A DNA stretch of 64,000 nucleotides from Adhaeribacter_A terreus. GTDB taxonomy: Bacteria; Bacteroidota; Bacteroidia; Cytophagales; Hymenobacteraceae. The stretch is from contig NZ_JBHSKT010000005.1 of the NCBI RefSeq assembly GCF_042657365.1, positions 62,001 to 126,000 on the forward strand. Direction: 5' to 3'. The position numbers and the translations under genes were made by a program. This document shows, one piece after another, positions 41,144-50,024 of this stretch (position 1 is its first letter; every line of letters starts with the position of its first letter). A model generated the notes under the pieces. The model saw only the letters and a program-made list of their open reading frames with translations, was not told the DNA's origin and did no database searches.

Positions 41144-43105
41144 TTAGTTCAGATTTGGGGTTGTTTCTTGTGAAATCAATAAATCATCCTCAATCTTTAG
41201 CAAAGTCATAAATAGTAATCTTAAATAGGTGAAGTACGCGTACTGGTGTTTCTGTACTTCGTCTGGCTTAGCTTGCGTACCGTGTAAGTAACTATTCCTT
41301 AAATCTAAACCATTTGTAAATTCGCTTTTATTCAGGAAATAATTGAGATATGATTGCTCAGGCTTAGAAAACAAGGTACTCTCAAAAAAAACGATATTAT
41401 CCGCTGCCATTCGGTTAACTTCCTCTTGGAAATTGATTGGGTAATGATGAAATGAGGCAACTTCATTGAAGTACAAATCTTTCAATATTATAAGTCTTTC
41501 AGGATTTGTGATTTGAATCACACCTTTTTCATCAATAGAAATAAAACCTTTTTCTATAAGATAATCTATTTTTGGCTTCTGATAATCTTCATAATTGTCA
41601 AAATATACCACCTCATTCTCAAGCAAATCAAAAAAACTAGCGTAATTCTTATTCTGGAACGGTTCAACATAAGAAAGACCAGTTTGATCGGAGAAAAACA
41701 AATTTGCACAACCAACAATTATTTCATTATCCTCATTAAAATAAATATACTTTTTTTGATTAAGGCTTGGAATGTCTTTTATAGCAGAAGGAGAAGAAGA
41801 TATTTGTAGAAGCTCAAAATCAATGTATCCATCTTCTACAAAAAGTTTAAATTGCTTTAATACAGACTCAAATTCAGGAGCTAACAATCTCACCTTTTCA
41901 AAGAAAGAGTTTGTTGCTGACGGAATTGATAAATGGGCATTATCGGCATAGCCATATATTTCTTGGAACTTTGATGTATAGACGTAGTGTAAAATATCTT
42001 CTAATGATTTATTTAAATCGCTAACGACTTTGTCATAAGCAACTATCTGGGCTTGAGAAGTCATTTCACTTAATTGAAATACGATACCTACCCTATATTC
42101 ATTTTGGGAATGGACGCCCATTAACATTTCCATTACGCCCATTTGACCTCTTTTACTTACAAGGGTAATCCTGTTCTGAATATCAAGATATTCGAACAAA
42201 ATTTTGAAATTCTCAAATAAGGAATAATTATCGTTATGCTGTTTTATGTAGTCTAAACTATATGAATAATTTGCTACAAGATTATCCATATATCCGTCTT
42301 TTATTTTAGTGGCGTTATCAATAAAACTGATTGAAACACCATATTTCATTCCATTATTCTCCGAAAAAAATTGTTCTGTTTCTAATTTCTGTAAACGCTT
42401 GGCTTTCAAACGTATCTTATCAGAAACTTTAAAATCAGTCTTATTTCTAATGTTCTGAATCAAACCAACATAGTTTAAATTAACATTAGAGGATTCTAAA
42501 TAATTTGAGATAATAGTTTCCTTGTCTTCGATAGTTAAACTTTTTGGAAGATACTTTTGCTTTGTTCGAAACTCCTGTTTCACTTCATAAATAGAAAGTA
42601 GAATTTCAGCTGATTTAGGATATGTTAATAAAAAGGTCTTTAATTCTGAATTATATTGGTCAACGATACTTCTATGTGTTAATATAGTATATATCAGGTG
42701 TGGTTCATCTGTTAAAATGGTACTAAAATTAACTTTAGAAATTCGCTTAAAAATGGCTTGATTATTTACTAACTCCCAAAATGAATCAATGTATTCACGA
42801 ACCGTTAAGCTATACTGTTGAAGAACATTATTATCATCAATTGTTGACATAAACTGACCAACAATTTTACCAAACTCATTAACTTTCTGTTTGAAAGCTA
42901 TAATGTCTTCTGGTGTCCAACTATTTAAAAATAAATCGTTATCAATGTATTTCTTAATATTATAAAGCTCTAAAACGTCATTAATATCAGTGTAATTAGA
43001 TTTTGTTGAGCTCCTAAGTATACTTTCTCCTTTAGTTAAATGAGAACTACCAGCCAAATCATCTTTGGAATAATATACTACTCTATTTAAATCAGCTGCG
43101 TGCAT
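41144..43105 (-). CDS. Orphan large protein with C-terminal HEPN-like motif
   Basis: A 653-residue protein in AT-rich DNA, unlike its GC-richer neighbours rnr and the ABC gene. No transmembrane segments. The C-terminal part, LNKSEFTNGLDLRNSYLHG, contains RNSYLH, which fits the HEPN RNase motif R-x4-H at about residues 603-608, and the preceding acidic and helical pattern is as in HEPN/DUF4209-type tails. Upstream of it are long helical regions (INDVLELYNIKKYIDNDLFL, KAKRLQKLETEQFFSENNG) without any recognised motif. It is not in an operon. Large HEPN-tailed proteins of this kind often belong to phage-defence or toxin systems; that is inference. The start is fixed by the next upstream stops being close. 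Confidence 0.7.
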   Translation of the reverse strand: MHAADLNRVVYYSKDDLAGSSHLTKGESILRSSTKSNYTDINDVLELYNIKKYIDNDLFLNSWTPEDIIAFKQKVNEFGKIVGQFMSTIDDNNVLQQYSLTVREYIDSFWELVNNQAIFKRISKVNFSTILTDEPHLIYTILTHRSIVDQYNSELKTFLLTYPKSAEILLSIYEVKQEFRTKQKYLPKSLTIEDKETIISNYLESSNVNLNYVGLIQNIRNKTDFKVSDKIRLKAKRLQKLETEQFFSENNGMKYGVSISFIDNATKIKDGYMDNLVANYSYSLDYIKQHNDNYSLFENFKILFEYLDIQNRITLVSKRGQMGVMEMLMGVHSQNEYRVGIVFQLSEMTSQAQIVAYDKVVSDLNKSLEDILHYVYTSKFQEIYGYADNAHLSIPSATNSFFEKVRLLAPEFESVLKQFKLFVEDGYIDFELLQISSSPSAIKDIPSLNQKKYIYFNEDNEIIVGCANLFFSDQTGLSYVEPFQNKNYASFFDLLENEVVYFDNYEDYQKPKIDYLIEKGFISIDEKGVIQITNPERLIILKDLYFNEVASFHHYPINFQEEVNRMAADNIVFFESTLFSKPEQSYLNYFLNKSEFTNGLDLRNSYLHGTQAKPDEVQKHQYAYFTYLRLLFMTLLKIEDDLLISQETTPNLN

Positions 43106-43179
43106 ATCTACTGTGTCTGTGTTCCAGTGAATATTAGTACTATTTTTTTAAGCTATTTTGGAAAAGCGTTATTTAAAAA

Positions 43180-43209
43180 AACGCTATCCCTTCAGCCCAA
43201 AAAACTTTC
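43180..43209 (+). repeat. SIR30 copy after the ABC gene
   Basis: AAAACGCTATCCC, TTCAGCCC, AAAAAACTT, ending just before the stop of the 43214 gene; opposite to the gene. Confidence 0.76.
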
Positions 43210-43213
43210 AAGC

Positions 43214-45022
43214 TTACAAACCCTTCCTCCGCTCCTGCGCCTTCCGGATATCTTCCACATCGCCTTTGGGAATGGCTGCGATCAGGTCGCGGGTGTAATC
43301 GTTTTGGGGTTGGTTGAAGATCTGCTCCGGCGTACCGCTTTCAATGATCCGGCCTTGGTTCATCACAAAAATGCGGTCGCTCATATATTTGGCTACGGAA
43401 AGGTCGTGCGTGATGAACAGGTAGGTTATACCCATTTCGCGCTTTAGTTTGTTCAGCAAATTCAGCACCTGCGCCTGCACCGAAACATCCAGCGCGGAAA
43501 CCGATTCGTCGCAGATAATGCATTTAGGACTAAGCGCCAACGCCCGGGCAATGCTGATGCGCTGCCGCTGTCCGCCGGAAAACTCGTGTGGATAACGATC
43601 GAAATGCGCAGCCGTAAGTCCAACGGTTTCAAGCAATTCGTTTACTTTTTCGCGCCGTTCCTTCCCGTTTTTCAGGATGTTGTGCACCTTCATCGGCTCC
43701 ATAATGGTTTCGCCCACGGTCAGCATCGGGTTCAGGCTCGCGTACGGATCCTGGAAAACCATCTGGAAATTCTTCCGGCTCTGGCGCAGCGCTTCCTGGC
43801 TTAAACCGGCAATATCTACATCGTTAAAAATAATGCGGCCTGAAGTAGGTTCTACCAGTCGTAAAAGCGTGCGCCCCAAGGTCGTTTTTCCACAGCCTGA
43901 TTCGCCCACCAAACCCACCGTTTCGCCGGGAAAGATCTCGAAATTTACGCCGTCTACGGCCCGCACGTATTCTTTTACCTTCCCTAAGAAGTTCTTTTTA
44001 ATGGGGAAATGTACGCGCAGGTCGTCTACTTTTACCAGCGGTTTCGTGCTTTGCTGAATGGCCTGTTTCCGCTTCAGCTCCGTCATCGTATCGATGTAAT
44101 TATTGACCACGCCCGGCAGCGAATCGTCTTTTACAAAAGGCTTTTCCACAATTTCGCCGGTCGGCAAAACCTCCATAAAATCGGAAACGGTAGGCAAAAC
44201 AGGCTGAAAAGTATTGATCTTCGGCCGACAAGCCAGCAAGGCTTTGGTGTACGGGTGCTGCGGATTGGTAAAAATATCAAGCACCTTGCCCTGCTCCACA
44301 ATATTGCCTTTGTACATCACCATCACGCGGTCGGCAATTTCGGCCACCACGCCCAGATCGTGGGTGATGAATAAAATGGAAGTGCCTTTGCGTTCGCGGA
44401 GTTCGTTCAGCAGTTCCAGGATGTGCGCCTGCACGGTAACGTCCAGCGCGGTGGTCGGTTCGTCGGCAATCAGTACCGAAGGTTCGCAGGCCATCGCCAT
44501 CGCGATCATCACGCGCTGCTTTTGTCCGCCGGAAATTTCGTGTGGATAAGCCTTCAGCATTTTCTCCGGCCTTGGCAATTTTACCTGTTGAAAAAGCGCC
44601 AATGTTCGGGCTTCTGCTTCTTTGCGGCTCAGGTTTTCGTGCAGTTGCAGTACTTCCATCACCTGTCGTCCACAGGTATAAACCGGGTTAAGCGAAGTCA
44701 TCGGCTCCTGGAAGATCATCGAAATTTCCGAACCGCGCAGCTTTTCCATCTGCTTTTCCGGCAGCTTCAGCAAATCCACTTCCCCAAATTTCTTTGACTG
44801 CAAAACTGCTGAACCACCCGTAATCTTCCCCGGCGGATCGTTGATCAGCTGCATCAAAGAAAGCGAAGTAACCGATTTCCCCGAACCTGATTCGCCCACG
44901 ATCGCCACCGTTTCGCCAGCCATCAGATCGAACGAAATATTGTTCACCGCTTTCACAAAACCGTGCTGCGAACGGAATTGCGTTTCAAGGTTACGGACGC
45001 TTAAAAGGGGCTTAACAGACAC
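43214..45022 (-). CDS. Fused oligopeptide ABC-transporter ATPase (DppD-DppF type)
   Basis: A 602-residue protein with two full ABC domains in one chain. Domain 1: GESGSGKSVTSLSLMQLI, SGGQKQRVMIAMAMACEPS, VLIADEPTTALDVTVQAHI. Domain 2: GESGCGKTTLGRTLLRL, SGGQRQRISIARALALSPK, IICDESVSALDVSVQAQ. Each half ends with the oligopeptide-ABC C-terminal motif. Such fusions provide both ATPases for dipeptide/oligopeptide/nickel import; the permease and binding protein genes are not adjacent. The start codon is GTG (45020-45022 on the reverse strand). Downstream of a small lipoprotein-like gene with only 36 bases between them. Confidence 0.93.
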   Translation of the reverse strand: MSVKPLLSVRNLETQFRSQHGFVKAVNNISFDLMAGETVAIVGESGSGKSVTSLSLMQLINDPPGKITGGSAVLQSKKFGEVDLLKLPEKQMEKLRGSEISMIFQEPMTSLNPVYTCGRQVMEVLQLHENLSRKEAEARTLALFQQVKLPRPEKMLKAYPHEISGGQKQRVMIAMAMACEPSVLIADEPTTALDVTVQAHILELLNELRERKGTSILFITHDLGVVAEIADRVMVMYKGNIVEQGKVLDIFTNPQHPYTKALLACRPKINTFQPVLPTVSDFMEVLPTGEIVEKPFVKDDSLPGVVNNYIDTMTELKRKQAIQQSTKPLVKVDDLRVHFPIKKNFLGKVKEYVRAVDGVNFEIFPGETVGLVGESGCGKTTLGRTLLRLVEPTSGRIIFNDVDIAGLSQEALRQSRKNFQMVFQDPYASLNPMLTVGETIMEPMKVHNILKNGKERREKVNELLETVGLTAAHFDRYPHEFSGGQRQRISIARALALSPKCIICDESVSALDVSVQAQVLNLLNKLKREMGITYLFITHDLSVAKYMSDRIFVMNQGRIIESGTPEQIFNQPQNDYTRDLIAAIPKGDVEDIRKAQERRKGL

Positions 45023-45024
45023 GG

Positions 45025-45054
45025 AAAACGGTATGGTTTAGTGTGGAAAAACTG
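45025..45054 (+). repeat. SIR30 copy filling a 36-bp gap
   Basis: AAAACGGTATGG, TTTAGTGTGG, AAAAACTGG. It occupies nearly the whole space between the start of the ABC gene (45022) and the stop of the next gene (45059). Confidence 0.78.
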
Positions 45055-45058
45055 GGGC

Positions 45059-45475
45059 TTATTCTTCTGGCGCTTCGTAAGGCTTCAGCACTACTTTCAC
45101 TTCCTGGCGCTTATACGTTAATTCAACCTGGTCATCGTCGGCATTGCGCAATTCGAATTTCAGAGGTTTGTAACTACCAGCATCGATCACAACGGTTTTG
45201 CCGTCTTTTGCTACTTTGTAGCTGGCCAGGCCATAATACGTGCTGTCGTTGGCGCCTTTGCGGTTAGCAATTAACTCGCCGGCGGTAAAATCGAGCTTAT
45301 TACCAACACTCCAATGCAAGAGCAAATGGCTTACACTGTCTTTCGCCACATCAGCTTTAGGGCCACTTACCTGCGCGATTTCCCACCGGCCTTCTAAATT
45401 AACTTTTTCACGGTTACAAGCAAAGGTGATGGTGGTTAGGAAGAAGATGAAGATTAGAAGGTTTGGATTGCGCAT
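45059..45475 (-). CDS. Lipocalin-like lipoprotein
   Basis: A 138-residue protein. The signal ends TTITFACNREK, a plausible lipobox (FAC, Cys20). Mature part: LEGRWEIAQVSG (the GxW-type opening of lipocalin-like/META folds), then strands FTAGELIANRKG, YGLASYKVAKDGKTVVIDAG, KFELRNADDDQVELTYKRQEV, a small beta-barrel. The exact family is unclear. Predicted membrane-anchored in the periplasm. Confidence 0.75.
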   Translation of the reverse strand: MRNPNLLIFIFFLTTITFACNREKVNLEGRWEIAQVSGPKADVAKDSVSHLLLHWSVGNKLDFTAGELIANRKGANDSTYYGLASYKVAKDGKTVVIDAGSYKPLKFELRNADDDQVELTYKRQEVKVVLKPYEAPEE

Positions 45476-45556
45476 TGGGTTGGGGTTTGAATGGAAGTTG
45501 CTGGTGAAAACACCAACAACGGCGGGTTTCTCTTTAGATTTTGAGAATTAGTGTAT

Positions 45557-45648
45557 TTGGTCATTCCGAGCGAAGCCGAGGAAACTTATGAGGCTTAGTT
45601 CAGAAAACGGCATTATAAGTTTCCTCGGCTTCGCTCGGGATGACGCAA
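45557..45648. mobile_element. 92-bp gene-less version of the GIY-YIG unit arms
   Basis: Left arm TTGGTCATTCCGAGCGAAG, right arm CTTCGCTCGGGATGACGCAA; both continue with GCCGAGGAAACTTAT and its complement. About 25 bases remain between them. The arms match the 48-bp inverted repeats at 37446 and 37818 apart from a few substitutions. Looks like a MITE or deletion derivative of that unit. Confidence 0.7.
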
Positions 45649-45779
45649 TAATTTGTCATTTCGACTAGAGGGAGAAATCTCTCCAAGTTTGCAGTAACTT
45701 TTATTCTAGCTTTCTACCTAATTCCGGAGATCTTTCTTGGCGTCGAGATGACCGCTCTTATTGAATGAAGGTAATAAGA

Positions 45780-45810
45780 AAAACGCTATCCCTTTCTGGG
45801 AAAAAAGTCG
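45780..45810 (+). repeat. SIR30 copy downstream of lspA
   Basis: AAAACGCTATCCC, TTTCTGGG, AAAAAAGTCG. Confidence 0.76.
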
Positions 45811-45884
45811 CGATACGTTTGCGGACAGGTCAAGCCCTGTCCCTACGGCAATCCTGTAAATCTTTAAAATCCTTAAAATCGTGT

Positions 45885-46505
45885 TCAGACAACCGGTCTT
45901 TCGGTATGAATTTCGTCTTTCTCCTTCACATCGTGGCCGAAAAACTTATTTTGGTTGAACAGGATAAAGACTACGCCCATAAAAATTGCTGCATCGGCGA
46001 CGTTAAAGATTGGCCACAACGACATTGGTTTTCCACCAAGAATCGGGATCCACTTTGGCAGAATCCCTTCCCAAAGATCTACAAAGAACATATCAACTAC
46101 TTGTCCGTGAAACCACGGGGAATGCGCGCCATAAGGAGCATTATCAAACAGGACGCCATAGAAAATACTGTCGATTAAGTTACCAATGGCGCCACCTAAG
46201 ATCAAAGCAATGCACCAGATGAAACCGGAATGCGCGCGGGTTTTAACCAAGTGGTACAGGTAATAACCAATACCAAACATCGCTACCAAACGGAAAAGCG
46301 TCAGGATAATTTTGCCGTAATCAGAACCGAGTTCTACACCGAAAGCCATTCCCGGATTTAAGGTATAGTGCAGCTTGAACCAATCGCCGAAGATCTTGAT
46401 CTCACCTGGCAGGCCCATTTCCATATTGTAATGTACCGCAAACTTCACCGCCTGATCGACGATAATAACCAGCAAAGCAGCCAAATAATATTTCCAGTAT
46501 TTCAT
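45885..46505 (-). CDS. lspA: Lipoprotein signal peptidase II
   Basis: A 206-residue four-helix membrane aspartyl protease. Catalytic Asp regions are LGGAIGNLIDSIFYGVLFD (conserved GNxxD) and IFNVADAAIFMGV (FNxAD), with WKYYLAALLVIIVDQAVKFAV at the N-terminus. It cleaves the signal of prolipoproteins after diacylglyceryl transfer, so it acts on the lipoproteins of this window. Longer than enterobacterial LspA (about 165) because of extra loop and C-terminal segments, common in Bacteroidota. Downstream of ileS, an association seen in many phyla. Confidence 0.94.
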   Translation of the reverse strand: MKYWKYYLAALLVIIVDQAVKFAVHYNMEMGLPGEIKIFGDWFKLHYTLNPGMAFGVELGSDYGKIILTLFRLVAMFGIGYYLYHLVKTRAHSGFIWCIALILGGAIGNLIDSIFYGVLFDNAPYGAHSPWFHGQVVDMFFVDLWEGILPKWIPILGGKPMSLWPIFNVADAAIFMGVVFILFNQNKFFGHDVKEKDEIHTERPVV

Positions 46506-46525
46506 AATTCGTGTTTCAATGTTTG

Positions 46526-46676
46526 TGTCTGAATTAGGATTCTTTGGATTAAGGGATTTAAGGATTGATAATTTTTAAAATCAAGTAGCGTAGGGTTTAA
46601 ACCCTACGCTACCTTGAAAATTCGATCTAATCAAAAATCCTTTAATCCTCTAATCCTACAAATCCCAATTCAGACA
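46526..46676. repeat. Nested palindromic element between lspA and ileS
   Basis: Outer inverted arms of about 41 bases (TGTCTGAATTAGGATTC... and ...AATCCCAATTCAGACA) flank a 28-bp perfect palindrome, GTAGCGTAGGGTTT joined to AAACCCTACGCTAC (46584-46611). The arms share TGTCTGAATT with the composite repeats. Confidence 0.8.
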
Positions 46677-49600
46677 TTATTTCGCTACCGTCAATCCAAG
46701 CTTCAACAGCATACCATCCAGGTCAATTTCAGTAGCATTTTCGATACCGTTTTTCACTTCAAAGTTTACCGCCTGGGTTTCTTCGCAGATGTAATTCCGG
46801 AAGTAATCCACAGAGGCAATTACGTCGGTGTTCTGGCTTTCGATCTGCAGGCTGATTTTATCCTGAACTTCCAAACCGGCATCTTTGCGCAGATTCTGGA
46901 TCCGGTTTACCAGGTCGCGGGCAATGCCTTCCTGCTTCAGTTCTTCTGAAATGGTGGTATCTAAGGCTACGGTAATTTTTCCTTCCGAAGCTACGAGCCA
47001 ACCAGGGATATCTTCCGAAGAGATTTCCACATCTTCCGGCGAAATGATTACCGGCTGTTCATCGCCCATATCAAAAGCAAAGCCGTTTTCGCGTTCCAAA
47101 GTAGCAATATCTTCCTGGCTCATTCCTTGAATGGCGGTAGCTACTACTTTCAGTTTCGGACCGAAAACCTGGCCTAAGCGTTTGAAGTTTGGCTTGATCT
47201 TTTTCACCAGCACTGCCGAAGAATCATCCATAAATTCGATATTCTTCACGTTTACTTCGGTCTGGATCAGGTCGGCCACGGCGGCAATCTGTTCGCGCAT
47301 TTTGTCGGTAAGCACCGGCATCATAATGCGGCTCAGCGGCTGACGCACTTTAATGGTATGTTTTTTCCGAAGTGAATGCACCAGTGAAGAAACCGTTTGT
47401 GCCAAAGCCATCCGTTCTTCAAGATCTGCATCGATCAGGTTTTCCACAGCTTCCGGATAGCGTTCCAAATGTACTGATTGCGAAGAACTCTTGCCGGAAA
47501 CCTTGTTCAGGTCCAGGAATAGCTGATCCATATAGAACGGCGCGATCGGCGAAGCCAGTTTAGCCACAGTTTCCAGACAAGTATAAAGCGTCTGGTAAGC
47601 CGCCATTTTATCTTCGTTGTATTCACCTTTCCAGAAACGTTTGCGGTTCAGGCGCACGTACCAGTTACTCAGATCGTCGGTTACGAAGTCCTGAATGGCG
47701 CGGGCAGCTTTAGTCGGGTCGTAATCGTTGAAGTAGTTTTCCACAACGTTTACGAGCGAATTCAGCTTCGAAATAATCCAGCGGTCGCTTTCCGTGCGGC
47801 GTTCTACCGGTACTTCGGCTTCGGCAAACGTGAAGTTATCCAGGTTGGCGTAGAGCGCGAAGAAGGAATAGGTGTTCTGCAGCGTGCCAAAGAAACGGCG
47901 TTGTACTTCAACTACGCCATCGGTGTTGAATTTCAGGTTATCCCAAGGTGGCGCATTCACGATCATATACCAACGCGTAGCATCCGGACCAAATTTGCCA
48001 ATGGTTTCAAACGGATCCACAGCGTTGCCTAAGCGCTTGCTCATCTTGTTGCCGTTCTTATCCAGCACCAGACCGTTGGCAATTACGTTTTTGAAAGCTA
48101 CGCTGTCTTCCAGCATTACGGCCAGCGCGTGCAGGGTAAAGAACCATCCGCGGGTCTGGTCCACGCCTTCCGCAATGAAATCGGCGGGGAAGTTTTTTTT
48201 GAAAAGTTCTTTGTTCTCGATCGGGTAATGCCATTGCGCATACGGCATCGCACCGGAATCGAACCACACATCGATGAGATCGGTTTCGCGGTACATCGGT
48301 TTGCCGTGGTTGCTTTTCAGCACAATATTATCCACAAACGGACGGTGTAGGTCGTAGCTTTCCGGCAGCGGCGCATCCATTAAACCGGCGTCAACGGCGC
48401 GGTCAATTTCTTCAGCCAGCTGTTCGATGGAGCCAATGCAGATCTCTTCGGTACCGTCTTCGGTGCGCCAGATCGGCAGCGGCGTGCCCCAGTAACGCGA
48501 ACGCGATAGGTTCCAGTCCACCAGGTTTTCGAGCCAGTTTCCAAAACGACCAGAGCCAGTACTTTCTGGTTTCCAGTTAATGGTTTCGTTCAGTTCAATT
48601 AAGCGTTGCTTTACAGCCGTAGTTTTGATGAACCAGCTATCCAGCGGATAATATAGGATCGGTTTATCGGTTCGCCAGCAATGTGGGTAAGTATGCTCGT
48701 ATTTCTCTACTTTAAAGGCCTTATTTTCTTCCTTTAGTTTGATAGCGATCTGAACGTCAACGGATTTGTAATCAACGTGCGTTTCATCCTGACCGTCGTA
48801 GTTCTTCACGTATTTGCCCGCAAAGTCGGTAACTTCCGGCACGAAACGGCCTTGTCTATCCACTAGCGGAACGGCTTTCCCCATATCGTCAACTACCGTA
48901 ATTGCCGGGATATTTTGCTGGGTAGCGGTTCTAAAGTCATCCGCTCCGAAGGTTGGCGCAATGTGGACAATTCCTGTTCCGTCTTCCGTGGTAACGAAAT
49001 CGCCGATGATCACGCGGAACGCCGGAGTATCCGGTTGGACGTATGGCATTAGCTGTTCGTACTCAATTCCGTTCAGATCAGCGCCGGTATATTCAGCAAC
49101 CACTTCAAAAGGAATTTGCTTGTCGCCGGCTTTATAAGCGGCGAAATCTAAGCCTTTACTTTTTTCGGAGAAAAACCTACCGATCAAGTCTTTCGCCAGA
49201 ATTACCTGTACGGGAAGATGCGTGTACGGATTAAAGGTTTTTACCTGTACGTAACGAATTCCTTTACCAACAGCAAGAGCGGAGTTTGAAGGAAGCGTCC
49301 AAGGCGTAGTTGTCCATGCCAGGAAGTAAACGTCGGCGTCGTTGGAAGCTGTGAATAACTTCTCCGAAACATCGTTGCGCTTTACTTTGAACTGGGCTAC
49401 GATGGTGGTGTCTTTTACGTCTTTGTAAGTTCCGGGCTGGTTAAGTTCGTGGGAACTTAAGCCGGTACCGGCCGCCGGGGAAAACGGCTGAATGGTGTAG
49501 CCTTTATAGAGATACCCTTTGTCGTAGAGTTTTTTGAGCAACGCCCATACGCTTTCGATGTAGTCGTTCTCGAAGGTGATGTATGGATCGTTGAGGTCAA

Positions 49601-50024
49601 CCCAGTAACCCATTTTTTCGGTCAGATCGTCCCACTGAGATTTGAAACGCATTACGGTTTCGCGGCAACGGGCATTATATTCTTCCACCGAAATTTTCTT
49701 GCCAATGTCTTCTTTGGTTATGCCGAGCTCTTTTTCTACCTGAAGTTCTACCGGCAAGCCGTGCGTGTCCCAGCCGCCTTTGCGGTTCACCTGGAAACCC
49801 TGCAGTGTTTTGTAGCGGCAGAAAATATCTTTCACGGCGCGGGCCATTACGTGGTGAATGCCGGGCGTACCGTTTGCCGAAGGCGGACCTTCATAAAAAA
49901 CGAAAGTGGGCTGGCCCTCGCGGGTTTCTACCGATTGTTCAAAAATGCGGTTCTCTTTCCAGTACTTCAGGATGTCTTCGCCAACTCTGGCGTAGTCGAG
50001 GTTTTTGTATTCGTTATACTTCAC
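46677..50024 (-). CDS. ileS: Isoleucyl-tRNA synthetase
   Basis: A 1,115-residue class I synthetase. HIGH-like element PPSANGTPGIHHVMARAVKD (about residues 48-67), KMSKS loop KMSKRLGN (about residue 650), CP1 editing domain between, and a long C-terminal anticodon domain. The length and the GTPGIHH form point to the eukaryote-like IleS group (often mupirocin-insensitive) usual in Bacteroidota. It charges tRNA-Ile in the cytoplasm. The start overlaps the end of the MMPL gene by 11 bases, so the two are co-transcribed and translationally coupled. Confidence 0.96.
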   Translation of the reverse strand: MKYNEYKNLDYARVGEDILKYWKENRIFEQSVETREGQPTFVFYEGPPSANGTPGIHHVMARAVKDIFCRYKTLQGFQVNRKGGWDTHGLPVELQVEKELGITKEDIGKKISVEEYNARCRETVMRFKSQWDDLTEKMGYWVDLNDPYITFENDYIESVWALLKKLYDKGYLYKGYTIQPFSPAAGTGLSSHELNQPGTYKDVKDTTIVAQFKVKRNDVSEKLFTASNDADVYFLAWTTTPWTLPSNSALAVGKGIRYVQVKTFNPYTHLPVQVILAKDLIGRFFSEKSKGLDFAAYKAGDKQIPFEVVAEYTGADLNGIEYEQLMPYVQPDTPAFRVIIGDFVTTEDGTGIVHIAPTFGADDFRTATQQNIPAITVVDDMGKAVPLVDRQGRFVPEVTDFAGKYVKNYDGQDETHVDYKSVDVQIAIKLKEENKAFKVEKYEHTYPHCWRTDKPILYYPLDSWFIKTTAVKQRLIELNETINWKPESTGSGRFGNWLENLVDWNLSRSRYWGTPLPIWRTEDGTEEICIGSIEQLAEEIDRAVDAGLMDAPLPESYDLHRPFVDNIVLKSNHGKPMYRETDLIDVWFDSGAMPYAQWHYPIENKELFKKNFPADFIAEGVDQTRGWFFTLHALAVMLEDSVAFKNVIANGLVLDKNGNKMSKRLGNAVDPFETIGKFGPDATRWYMIVNAPPWDNLKFNTDGVVEVQRRFFGTLQNTYSFFALYANLDNFTFAEAEVPVERRTESDRWIISKLNSLVNVVENYFNDYDPTKAARAIQDFVTDDLSNWYVRLNRKRFWKGEYNEDKMAAYQTLYTCLETVAKLASPIAPFYMDQLFLDLNKVSGKSSSQSVHLERYPEAVENLIDADLEERMALAQTVSSLVHSLRKKHTIKVRQPLSRIMMPVLTDKMREQIAAVADLIQTEVNVKNIEFMDDSSAVLVKKIKPNFKRLGQVFGPKLKVVATAIQGMSQEDIATLERENGFAFDMGDEQPVIISPEDVEISSEDIPGWLVASEGKITVALDTTISEELKQEGIARDLVNRIQNLRKDAGLEVQDKISLQIESQNTDVIASVDYFRNYICEETQAVNFEVKNGIENATEIDLDGMLLKLGLTVAK

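Larger units (their letters stand above)
45476..45884. other. Repeat-rich gap upstream of the lipocalin-like gene
   Basis: Holds the 92-bp hairpin (45557-45648), a GTCATTTCGACT... GTCGAGATGAC pair (45655-45755), SIR30 (45780), and GCGGACAGGTCAAGCCCTG (45820) shared with 52670. No gene. Confidence 0.8.
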
